A stretch of DNA of 64,000 nucleotides from Straminergon stramineum. Taxonomy: Eukaryota; Streptophyta; Bryopsida; Hypnales; Calliergonaceae. A program made the position numbers and the translations under genes. Within the stretch, counting starts at the first letter, position 1. Each line of letters opens with the position of its first letter. The DNA lies in contig OY987270.1 of NCBI GenBank assembly GCA_963920665.1, positions 22,408,019 to 22,472,018 on the forward strand. The letters run 5' to 3'. Of this stretch, positions 1 to 10,319 are shown piece after piece. The notes under the pieces were generated by a model, which did not search any database, was not told where the DNA came from, and worked only from the letters and a program-made list of their open reading frames with translations.

Positions 1-399
1 TTTGAATCATTCTCTACTTCTTTGTACTTACTTTTTTTCCTTTATGTTATACAATTTCAAATGATTTGAAGTTTTTCAAGCATGTAGCCAACTTGCCTTG
101 AAGAATGAATTCAAAGAGTAACCACCATTTTGGAATTTTGTTCATACAAACATGGCCTTGTGAAGTGCAACTTCCCATTTTTTTACAAGATTTTTGCTAA
201 TTCAAACGCTAATATCTTACAGTCTACATGGTGGAAATTTTTGAAATTTTTTCCACATCTTCTCAAATAAGTTTAGTACAAGATCTTACAGTTATATGTG
301 TCCAAAAATGTTTTTTTCCTAAAAGTTAGTACTTGTTCTAGAAATGAAAGTTTTGGAGCATTTTTGGTGAAAACATAGTCGAAAACATTTAGGGGTTAA
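1..399 (+). mobile_element. TTAA-element A1, right part, cut by window edge
   Basis: This stretch matches the last ~400 bases of elements A3 (28697-29649) and A2 (59086-60020) along its whole length. It ends with the shared terminus ATTTAGGGG followed by TTAA at 396-399. The left part lies outside the window. No coding sequence is visible. It belongs to the non-autonomous TTAA-flanked family described at A3. Confidence 0.8.
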
Positions 400-1389
400 T
401 TATTCATTGATTTCCACCAAATTGGCCCGGCCTGTAAGTGTAAAGGGTTTGGGACCAATTTCAGCATTTGGTTCAATCACAAGTGAGGATTCTTGGCCTC
501 TGACACAACAAATTATCTTGGCCTCCAGATATAAAGCGGCCCTAAGTCTTCTTTCATTGTAATCCCTAAAGGACCGAGTGACCATTGAACGTACGCAACT
601 AATCTCGGGTAGGTGTGTATGAAGTTGTTTTGTAATGGATGTTCTTCAAATTTTGATACATGGTGTGAAAATGTACCCCAAAGTGGGAATGTAATTTTTT
701 TCCAATCGGGTGCCTGGATCAAAAGTTACGCTGTCCTAAACTTTTCAGGGAGCTCGGGTATCATGTACAAAACACCTCCTCTATTACTCTCGAGCTGCAA
801 GTTGAACAGTGACTTACACTTTGAATCAAAAGTCGACATTCTCACTCTTGGTCATTCAACTGCACAGAATTTTCACATGCTCTAGACTGAAGAAAATTTT
901 GATGTCAAATTTCAGTAACGTGCACAATGCGGCTACAGACAGACATCAAAATCTAGAAGCATAATTAAATTTTATACGCATCAATGAGCTGCACTGCTAG
1001 ACCTGTATCCTGGCTAATGTACTGTACATGCCCATGCGAGTTTCCTTGTTCCATTTCTCAACAAAGGAGGACCTCGCACTAAACTTGTTAAGCTTACTGG
1101 TGGCGTTGAAGCAAGGATCTGGTAGATCTGACTGCTGGTGTAGTAGCAGTTGGATGAAATGTTCAAATTTTCAATTCACATTTGAAACTGAAGGAACCAA
1201 ATCAATCAAATTTGATCATTTTTCTAGTTGAAGTTAGATTTAAATGGGAAAATCCAGAAGAATCCTTGGATGACTAGTTGGATATGCATAACATATGTAA
1301 ACTGGAAAAGTTGCAGACGTACGTTTCTCAAACATTTACTGGATACGTCCTGTCCTCAAGATCGAATATGTTGATGAAGAGTTGTACAA
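400..1389. other. Non-coding spacer, no gene seen
   Basis: No recognisable gene, RNA or strong repeat was seen. A plus-strand open frame at 613-885 has no recognisable domain. The stretch lies between transposon A1 and the 3' end of the Polyketide_cyc2-like gene, so it probably holds that gene's 3' UTR and intergenic DNA. Confidence 0.5.
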
Positions 1390-2418
1390 TCATGCAGCTT
1401 GCACTGGCGCTGATTGGGCACGCAACACGTTCGATTGTCTCGTTCTCAAAGACCTGGCAGCTTCACTGTTTTCAGCATCCAACTTATTCGCTCCGTCTTC
1501 GAGAAACTTGAGATTGTCTGAGTAGAATTTAATCATAAACTGGGTCAGATATTCCCGAGTTACTGAGATTACGGGATCCACTTCGTAGGTCCAGTTCACC
1601 CACGTCTGGCCTTCTCCTGCTTCTCCTAACTGCACACACACCCAAAGCATGTCGCAAACGCAGATAATTAGTTCACATTGCGCCCGGGAGTAGCATTTAC
1701 ACTAATCAGTGACGAATTGGTGCGATCTATAAATAATCGCAATATTGGGTAAAATGACAAGATTCAACCTCGTATCTACTCTATTCGTAGTTGGTAGAAC
1801 TCTGCGAATATCACAATTTTGGCAATTTGAAACACGCCATTTTCACGAATATAACCGTGCTACCAGAGAGTGACATAATGATCGTACATATGTCTACACG
1901 AAGCTCCTAAAATGAGCATAACTTAACTGTAGATTTCTGTTTCCGCCTGTAATTGTCAAAGTAGTGGAATACATCAAATTGACGCATTTATTAATTCATT
2001 CTACATAATTCACTGAAAGGTTCCTGGGCTCACGTACTTGTACTTTGGCGACATAGCCTTGGAAGCCTCGAGGAAACACGAAGTGATTTTCTTCCATTCT
2101 GTACGACATGTAGTGCTTGGCCTCGTCCATTTCCAGCAGACGCTCGTGCACCCACGTGGTGCTGCTGCCTTTGCAGTAGCGCAGACAGCCCACAGCATTC
2201 GCTTCCCCTTCCACAAGGCGGCTGACGCTGATGGTGGGCACCCATTTGGGCAGACCCATGAAGTCCGATTGCAGGGTCCAGGCGGCGTCAAGGTTGCAGT
2301 TGAGGATCTGGTGCACTCCGCCGGTCCACTTCTCCGCGCACTGCTTGTTCCAGGCCGTGGAAGGATTCGTACTGACCGATTCTGGGACACTCATCTCGGT
2401 TGCTGTAACGCCTGCCAT
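1390..2418 (-). CDS. Polyketide_cyc2 / SRPBCC (START-like) domain protein, two exons
   Basis: Exon 1 is 2418-2038 and exon 2 is 1629-1390, separated by a 408-bp intron (donor GTACGTGA, acceptor GTGTGCAG, phase 0). The joined protein is 206 aa. Residues ~30-165 read like plant Polyketide_cyc2 / lachrymatory-factor-synthase-like proteins, with the landmarks GLPKWVPTISVSRLVEG, WVHERLLEMDEAKHYMSYRM, then FQGYVAKVQ across the splice and TWVNWTYEVDPV after it. The fold is a helix-grip cavity that binds hydrophobic small molecules, as in Bet v 1 and PYR/PYL relatives. The ligand cannot be told from sequence. No signal peptide or membrane segment is visible, so a soluble intracellular protein is inferred. 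The first ATG (2418) is chosen because the domain starts ~30 residues later. The C-terminal ~35 residues are low-complexity and outside the domain. It is not a PYL receptor as far as I can see, since no clear gate/latch loops are present. Confidence 0.85.
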
Positions 2419-3480
2419 TCTTGTAAGCTTGGCTGAAACGGGTTAACTTGTACCCACACTCACTCGCTGTGAGGTCGAAGCTCAACGAAGAATGAGTCCC
2501 GTCACAAGCAGTGTACGTTTCAGTTGGTGGTCTCGTCAACCGAGTGACCATTAATCTGTGCATCACGGAAAACAAGATGTGAGGTCAGAAATGAGGCGAT
2601 GAATTGGACATTGCAGATTTCAAATGATCTCGGGCTATCGACCTATCTGCAACAGGACATACACATTAGTCCCTTGCAGCTCGGTCATAAGAAATTAGTC
2701 CATTTGAGTACGGCTTTGAACTCGCGCTCGCAAGTCGACCCATTCTTAACCTCTACTGAATGCACAAATGATTTGTATCTCACTCTCTCCCATGCCCGAT
2801 CCACTCTCACGACACAACTATCTGGGATATTGTTCATTGGCCTCTAGCTAACATGAACTTACCACAGGCAGACACAGGGGCTAGAAATTCAAATAGGAAA
2901 TTGGACAAATGTCCGATAATTGTGTCCAAATTCCATTCCTACTGTATCCTATTCTATCATCACTGGACATCGACTACGAACTTCCTCAAAAAATCTATCG
3001 ATGGATGTATTGGATTTCTCCTGAGATGGAGTACATGTTACTTACAATCAAGCTAGGGTGCTGGAATACGCACAGCTAGCACTTGCACGACAGCCAGGGG
3101 TCGAATATCGGAACTAGCTGTGAAGGCCGGATCGAGATCGATCAAAGGAATGTCTAGCCTGAAACAAATGGGGTACGTCTGAGTGAACGCTTGAGTACCC
3201 TTGTGTCTATTGTGATGAACTGTGGGAGCTCAAGAGAATTTGCCAGCTCTTTATAGCAAGCGTATCACATGCCTGCTTTCAGCCAGTCCGAGTGAATTGA
3301 ATCATAATTACTTCAATGCGTGATTGATTGTTTTTCACGGTCCATACAGGGATGGCGGAACTTACTGCGCAGAATGTACGGTAATACATTCGATTCCAAA
3401 TCTACCTCTCTTTACAAGGCGTGCTGATGATTCGATTCATCCCAAAAGCTTACCCGGCCTGTTGTTGTGGTCGATCAGTC
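2419..3480. other. Upstream region of the SRPBCC gene, no gene seen
   Basis: This probably contains the promoter and 5' UTR of the minus-strand Polyketide_cyc2-like gene. Open frames here (2599-2847, 2853-3056, 3324-3530) have no recognisable domains. No clear TATA box could be assigned. Confidence 0.4.
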
Positions 3481-3950
3481 ACACTAATTCAAGCGAGACG
3501 GACCCCTGTTTACGCTGTTACCCGCGGTGAGGTTGGGCACAAGTAAGTGGTTCCCTTGTTGCTTTGCGTCCGGACGTTACCGGGCGGTCCACGCTGTTGG
3601 GACCTTAAAGTGTTGGACCTGGGAGGGGTTCGGTGGCCCTATGCACGTGGTCATTTGGTGGTTTTAATGTACATGACCGTGTGCGGTATGACCGTGTCTA
3701 CAGTGGGGCGAATTCGGCGGCCCGGTCTCCGCTTGGCAGCGTATGAGGCATACAGTGGCCCATGGTGTACTTCCACAGAGGCGCCCGGCATAGCTAACTT
3801 AGAGTGAGGGCAATGCAACAGTTCCACAGGTAGTGGAGGGTCGTAAGCGAGTGGACACCGGCCCCAGTCGAGGCGCCGAGCGTAGAATCTTCGCCGTGCA
3901 CTCAATCACTCACGTTTTCGCAAGGCATGCCGTAATGCACAGATAGCCTG
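3481..3950. other. GC-rich island of unknown nature
   Basis: About 470 bases are visibly richer in G and C than anything within several kb, with many CCGG, GGCGG and CGCCG words. Open frames exist on both strands (plus 3547-3807, minus 3651-3905), but neither reads like a known family. It could be an old exon, a CpG-type promoter island, a degraded gene or an unrecognised structured RNA. Confidence 0.4.
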
Positions 3951-5264
3951 ACGGTTCCCTGACGATGCACTAACTGGCCAGCAATTGACCGTGCATTGAC
4001 AGTAACTGATTAGGTAGCCGGACGAAGAGAGAGAGAATGAACCCCAACCTACTTTTGTCTCTTGATGCAACTCACCTTAGCTCTTAAGGAGATCACCCAT
4101 TTCCAACCAGCCTTCTATTCTTGCAGTTTAGACTGTTGAATTTCCGATCAGTTGTGGTATTATAGTATTATAGGTGACAACTCATTCAGAGTAAGACCAA
4201 CAAAGGCAACAAAAATGTCGGGGAGATGTACATTGAAAACCACTACAATCACTTACCTCAGTTTTCTAACCAGTCTATGGTTGGAAATAGGTTTGTTTAC
4301 ATATCAAGAATGGGACAAAAAAAAAATTCACAAAAAAATTCATGGTAATTTTGTTTTTGAAGAAAAACATATAAAAAAATTGTGAAATCCTTCTTCAATT
4401 TATCAACCTTCCCCATGTCGAAGATAGGCTAAATTGCTTAAGTGATTGGAAATAGTTTATCATCTAGATATAAGGATGGTGAAGGCCTAACAAGTTTGAT
4501 GGATGACTTCATTCTTAGGTATAGAAACAAAGAATGCACCTATTGGTCTAATAATCACAATTTTTTTATGACTACCTTGGTCATGAGGGGGTGTATCCTT
4601 ATATGGTTAACCCTTGAACAACATGGAGACGTTTTTCATCCAATGGATGACAAAAAATCTTTGTATGTAGGACTAAAGTGCAATTGTTCATCCTTGAAAT
4701 TTTGTGCAAAATGGAGAGATCTTGTACAATAGTTTGACCACCAATGAGTATTTTTAATTCTTTTAAAGTAGATGACGTCTCATAGTACCAAAAGGTATCA
4801 TTTCTGTGGTCACTAGCCCAACGTTGAAGGGCTAATTTTGGACAAAAAATGAGACCAAAAATTGGTGGATACATGACTTTCTAGAGTACTATACACATGT
4901 ATGAAGCATACACCTATGAATCCTTTTGACAAAGTACCTTTGTAATAGGTCTCACCCTTTCTAAGTTAGTAATTTATACATCTTTGGCCCCATAAAATGT
5001 TTGAATGCTGCCAGATGAATTATATTGAATCTATATACCTCTATTAGAAGGGAGACTCTATGGAGTTTGTTAATTTTGTGATTTGAAGTTATGCTTAATA
5101 ACTTACATTTAAAATAAGAACTTTAATTTAGAATGTTAGAAGGTGTTATATATGAAAGATTGATGTTAGGCAATAGTAGTTGATTGTTCTAATTTGCCTT
5201 TATGTAGGAGTATGTATGTGGAATATTTAATTATTATGCTATTAATGTTATATAGTTTCAGTGG
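3951..5264. other. AT-rich non-coding stretch
   Basis: The sequence turns AT-rich after ~4140. The plus-strand frame 4442-4732 (96 codons) has no recognisable domain and could be a transposon remnant. No RNA gene was seen. Confidence 0.4.
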
Positions 5265-6004
5265 GTGATTGCAAGAAACACTTCATTTTTTTTATCACAA
5301 TCGTAGTTTCTACTACAGGACTAGCAGTACTACGAAGACCTGTTAAATTCACACATCAACACTATGCTTGTGAATCTAAACTGTCGATTTCGACACTGAT
5401 GAATCTAAATCGTTGATTTAGTACTATAGAGTACTACAAAGTACTGTAGATTACTACCTAAGCCACTAGTAATAGAAAATAGGAAAAACAGGGTCTATTG
5501 ACTTTTTCATTTTTAGTAATTCAAAAAAAATTTAAAAAAATTTAAAAAAAAAGACATTTTGCTAGAAAAGATTGTACTCCCATTGTACCAAAAAATTCAT
5601 ATAGGAAAATTTTTCCCTCTTTGTAGCCTTTGTACAAAGGAAGGTCACTTTGACCCCATGTGCGCAATTGACATGTTGTTATTTTCACAAAATCTCTTTT
5701 TCAATCTTTGAAAAGGTAGTACACCTCCGAATTATCCAATTTGTGGCTTCCAATTTGCTTTTGGGGGTCTTCCGTAGTACTAAAAAACCCCAAAATGGCC
5801 AAAATAGACATCCAATTGGAGACAAGTTAAAAATAGTAAATTTTTTTTTTAATTTGAAAAACTTAGAGAATGTCTAAAACTTCCGCATCTACCTTCTTTC
5901 CAAATTTCAGGCCAAACGGACTAAGGATGCCGAAGTTATGAGCATAAAACCACTTGTCCAAGAGCAAGAAGACAAGAATTAGGACAAGTGTTTCTTGCAA
6001 TCAC
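5265..6004. mobile_element. MITE-like element J with perfect 19-bp terminal inverted repeats
   Basis: GTGATTGCAAGAAACACTT at 5265-5283 is repeated as its exact reverse complement at 5986-6004, bounding a 740-bp AT-rich interior with no significant ORF. The size, TIRs and lack of coding capacity fit a non-autonomous DNA transposon. A clean target-site duplication is not obvious (CAGT occurs close to both ends), so the superfamily is not assigned. Confidence 0.65.
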
Positions 6005-8747
6005 TCCAGTACGGTTTATGGCACTTTGAGGGTAGGGAAAGAATATTTTTTAAATAGCTTGAGGAACATTGTGTAGTTTCAATGACAAAGGCTTCAAATA
6101 AATTTTTAGAACGGCTATGTTCCCTCCCTCAGTAAGACTTGGAATGGTAGAAATTTTAGTTATAAAATTTCATAGTTGTCAAAATATCAATGAGGTCACT
6201 CACTTGATCTTTCCATTTGTGGGGAAAAAAAAACTAAATTATCATAAAAAATTGATGACAATATAATATTAGAATGAAATGTACTAGGTCATTGGCATCT
6301 TTCCTATATCTACTTCTCATATTTGAGTATGTTCATAGCATAAATTTGCCACCTATTTTGAGCATGTGTATATAGGTTGGTAAAGTCACATATACCTAGC
6401 ACATGGTCTCATATAGAAAATACACATACTTAGGAGAATTCATCATCCAACCAATTGGAAATTAGGTACAAGCACACATTCCCTATTTTGCACCCTAAAC
6501 TAATCTTGGAGTTATGTAGATTCAAATAGTCCAAGGTATACAACTTGCGTATATGAATGCAAAATACATTTTTGAATACATCATGAGTTGCATTTCAAAA
6601 TTCGTAGTATATTGAATTGTTTTGATAGTTTTATCTTTTTTTTCCTCCAATCCATAAATTCTATTACAAAAAGATACCAATACTCCATAACTCGCATTTA
6701 TCCTAATACTAAGGGCTAAATACAAGAGTCATTAGCACAATTAGTGGTATCACATAGAAGTTTTACTAAGGTTTCCCGTTCATGAGCACAACCATTGATG
6801 ATTGTATTGCAAGGGGAAAACATCAATTCTTATTTTTATTTTTGTTCTCCAATGCTAACTTCAACAAAAAGAAAAACATTGAAGGGGGGTAGGATGGATG
6901 AATCAAATTCTCCAACAACTTTTATGGAAATCTCACAATCCAATTTTGGTAAACTCTCTTTGGTATAAATATCATTGATGGAATTATATACTTTTTCCAT
7001 AAAATATGTAGGACTTAATGTAAAAACCTATCCACTAATTGCTTAGATTTCTACTTCAAGATCTTTCAAGACTCTTTAGGGATCATGAATTCCAAATGTG
7101 AATTGAATAATTCCAAATTTGACTATTTATGGTTGATATTTTTGCTCTCATTAAATTTTAATCCATGAGAGGATCTCTAATAGGACCAATAAAAAACATT
7201 TTGTATACAACATTTAGGATAATGTATTGTAGTGTACAAATCATATGCAATTCAACTACAAAAAATATACCTTCTTTTTTTAATTAGATGAAGTGTGCCA
7301 ATTTTGTATTGAAAGCAATTCAAATAAATGTATGGCAACAAATTTACCTTACTATTTTATTTTAGTGAGGATTGGTGAGTTTATTGAGTTTATCAACAAA
7401 ATAAATTGGAGAAGAACTATTGAGAAAATGACAAGCAATGGCCACCTCAAATACTATTTTTGAATCTTTAATTAAAGACTTTCAATTTGTAGTCTAACAC
7501 ATTTGGCATGCATGGAAAAGAATGAGCGCCCCCCCCCCCCCACACACACACACACACAAAAAGTAGAGATAAGGTGAATGTCCCTATCATCATCTAAATT
7601 AGAATTTCACTTTCATCTACTTGTGGTGAACATTTTTGCTTGGAAATATACTTTTTTCAAGGTTAAAAAAGGATGGAATGAAATGAGAGGAGGTAATAGT
7701 TTGGTTCACCTTAAGTCCATATATTGTTTCCAAACTAATGGCCAACTTCTTCTTATTTGGTGTTTGAATATTAATATTTTGGATTTGATTAATTAATTAA
7801 TTTTTTAAACATTTTAGAAAGCATGGGTGTGTGATTCCAAAAAGAAACATCCAAGGATAGATTTTCCAATCCACCCAAGCATGCTCCTTTGACATGTAAT
7901 CTCTTGGAGATTGAAGTCTCCAAAGCTAATGAAAAAAGATAATTTTCTTTAGTAAATAGAAGAGATATATGTCTTCAAGAAACATTTACATCAGAGCATC
8001 TTCAATGTTGCGACTTATAAAATAGAAAGAATGATAATATTTACATAACATACAAACTTGTCAATGTTGTCATTCAAATTACATTTCAAAAAATCTCTTG
8101 AAACAGAGTCAAGTAAAATTAGGTTTGAATATCATAAAACAAAAAACTTCTCAAAACATCTTTATTCCAAGGCACAAAACAAAATACCAAAATTGATTGA
8201 AGTGTGATTTTTGTCTCAACAAATCACACAATTGGTTTGCAACAAATTTTGGAAGTATCTAATAAGCTCCATGTTTTGCAAATGCAATGTTCTTGAAGGG
8301 TCTTGAATGCAATGTTTGAATTGGAAAAAATTTGAGGAATATTCAAAGAATGACCATTCTAAAGTTGAACTTCAAAGTACCTTACATTTTTCAAATCGCA
8401 TATAAGAAACTTTTGCAAAAAGATTAAAAAATGATAGGAGTGAATATTACATTTGGAAAAAGTTTTCTTGAATTGGCTCTAGAAAGTACAATGAGTGAGC
8501 TGTAAACCAATCCTATCTTTGCAAATTATTTGAGCGATGCTATGAAGTTACTGGATTTTCAACCTTCTACAAATCTAAAGATTCTAGAATTGGTATCTAT
8601 GGCCATCATCTAATCTATTCTAGTTTTGTACAATATAATATTCTAGTCATGTCAATACGATGATAAATTTGGCATGGGCTAGAACTCCACACACCTACTA
8701 TACTATTGTTATTGAGAACCCAAACTTCGAATGTAAGCAATTCATAG
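6005..8747. other. AT-rich intergenic DNA with a C-run/(CA)n microsatellite
   Basis: No gene was recognised. A run of about 13 C followed directly by (CA)n lies at 7529-7557. Open frames at 6522-6725 (minus) and 7578-7796 (plus) are short and AT-biased, with no domain. The 3' UTR of the secreted-peptide gene probably lies just below 8748. Confidence 0.45.
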
Positions 8748-9074
8748 CTATGATGGCCCAGGTAGTCCCTTCACACAATGATGTTTGCATGGTGTATGTG
8801 AATGCGTCCCAGTTTTGGGATTCCTAGTACTTTTTGGTTGAGGTCCTGAGGGTCCTCCACCATGAGGATCAAAAGGGCCATGAGGGCCGTGAGGGTCAAA
8901 TGGACCTTGAAGGCTTCTTCCTCTTACTTCAAATGGAAGAAGCTTTCTAGATAAAATAAATTCCTTTTTAGTTGCCACACCATGGAAACTTGTAAGGACC
9001 GATGTAGCTAGTAGTATGACAAAGGCCAAAGCCAAGATAATTTTCTTTACCCTCATCCAACCAAATAACGCCAT
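8748..9074 (-). CDS. Small secreted Gly/Pro/His-rich peptide precursor
   Basis: The frame stays open upstream to 9290, but the ATG at 9074 is preferred: it lies ~150 bp below a good TATA box (9231-9224) and gives an N-terminus like a signal peptide. The 108-aa product has a basic start (GWMRVKK), a hydrophobic core at residues ~11-26 (ILALAFVILLATSVL) and a probable cleavage site near residues 30-34. The short mature part is rich in G, P and H, with GPFDPHG occurring at 57-63 and 66-72, basic residues just before (RKLLPFEVRGR, 43-53), and a C-terminal pair of cysteines (PCKHHC, 95-100). This layout (signal peptide, variable spacer, short Pro/Gly motif after basic residues) is typical of plant secreted signalling peptides. 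I cannot place it in a named family. It weakly recalls CLE peptides (GP...H) but lacks the CLE consensus. Confidence 0.6.
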   Translation of the reverse strand: MALFGWMRVKKIILALAFVILLATSVLTSFHGVATKKEFILSRKLLPFEVRGRSLQGPFDPHGPHGPFDPHGGGPSGPQPKSTRNPKTGTHSHTPCKHHCVKGLPGPS

Positions 9075-9223
9075 TTGATATCTAAGAAGAAGTTGCAGTA
9101 ATTGACTATTGAACTTGTAAACAAGAGAATGATGATCCAATGACTTGAAGTCGATATCTTTGAAATATATTGAAGAAATATCAAATGTGTGTTCCAAGAT
9201 ACAAGAAAGTTGTACAAGTGCCT

Positions 9224-9231
9224 TATTTATA
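9224..9231 (-). promoter_or_regulatory. TATA box of the secreted-peptide gene
   Basis: TATAAATA on the minus strand lies ~150 bp upstream of the ATG at 9074. It implies transcription starting near 9200 and a leader of roughly 120 bases. It also argues against translation starting at 9290, which would lie upstream of the TATA box. Confidence 0.55.
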
Positions 9232-9465
9232 TTGGAAATATGATCAAAGTAAAAGATTTTAGGAAAAAGTAAAAGGAGATTAAAGCTCAAAGGAAAAGTA
9301 CTATAAAGTAAAAGAAAAGAATGATTCTTTTTTTATTGAAGTAAAGTAATGAATCCATTAATGGGATAAAAATCAAGAATAGAAAATTAATACATTAGAT
9401 ATTTGAGTCCACTAGGATATTATGTAGATATATTTTTTTTCATTCTATGTGCAAAAGAATATGTG

Positions 9466-9812
9466 TGCATGCAATCATATTTTACAAACCAAATTGCTCC
9501 AATTCACTTTCTATGAAATGAATTTGTGACCTCCATTTCTTAATCCACTTCTGATTCTTCTCAAATAATGAGTTATTTTCTGTTTTCTCACTCCAAATTC
9601 TTTCCACATATTTGCATGTAGTGTACAGAGAATTGTAGACCTACCCATGTAAAAATGCCTATAACTATTGCATGCAATTGTAATTTTCAAAACGAATTGC
9701 TCCAATTGCTCCTCTATCAAATAAATTCGTGACCTCCATTCCTTAACTCAGGTCCAATTTCTCTCACTGATTGCAAGTTATTTCTGTTTTTCTCACTCCA
9801 GAAACCAGTCTC
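9466..9812. repeat. Two diverged copies of a ~130-bp repeat, ~204 bp apart
   Basis: The stretch beginning GCATGCAATCATATTTTACA near 9468 recurs near 9672 as GCATGCAATTGTAATTTTCA. Both are followed by ATTGCTCCAATT, TGACCTCCATT and a CTGTTTT(T)CTCACTCCA segment. A third, inverted copy covers about 56280-56370. It is a dispersed repeat of unknown class and non-coding. Confidence 0.55.
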
Positions 9813-10319
9813 ACTTTTTGTGGTCTAGTACTCTGAGAGAAAAGTTGATCACTGGCCACATGACAGTGCTGTCCTGTCCTGTAAGTTAGATGACCCCCAA
9901 AGTATTCAAAATCTCAAAACCATTAAAACGTGGTATGGGGTCGTTCCTTTCCTTGGGCCTCTTGTGGCTGGTGGTCTTGTACTTTGCCTTTGCAATGAAA
10001 TTCCACTTCATTTGTTTCAAAAACAAAACAAAACGTGGTATGATTAGGCACTTTTCCTTTTTATCTGTAACTTACCCAAAGAGAAATATACATGTGCACA
10101 AATATCCTACACATAATTGGTGGTGGAGTGCTGTGAGATATAAATTATAGTAGTGTGCCCTGTACTGTTGCCATAGTATAATGAAATAGAAGTAAAAATA
10201 ATTTTATAATTTTGCATGTTGTGAGTCGGAATGCCATGAAACAAAGCCCGTGCATCCCTCCTCCGAAAGAACTTTCCAAAGGTATCCAAGAAAGGACCAG
10301 GGAATGCAGTGATCCGAAG

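Noticed and set aside
8880..8910. CLE peptide motif in the small secreted peptide
   Set aside because: Only the GP and a later His fit. The conserved Arg, Pro and final His/Asn of CLE peptides are not aligned, so no CLE name is given.
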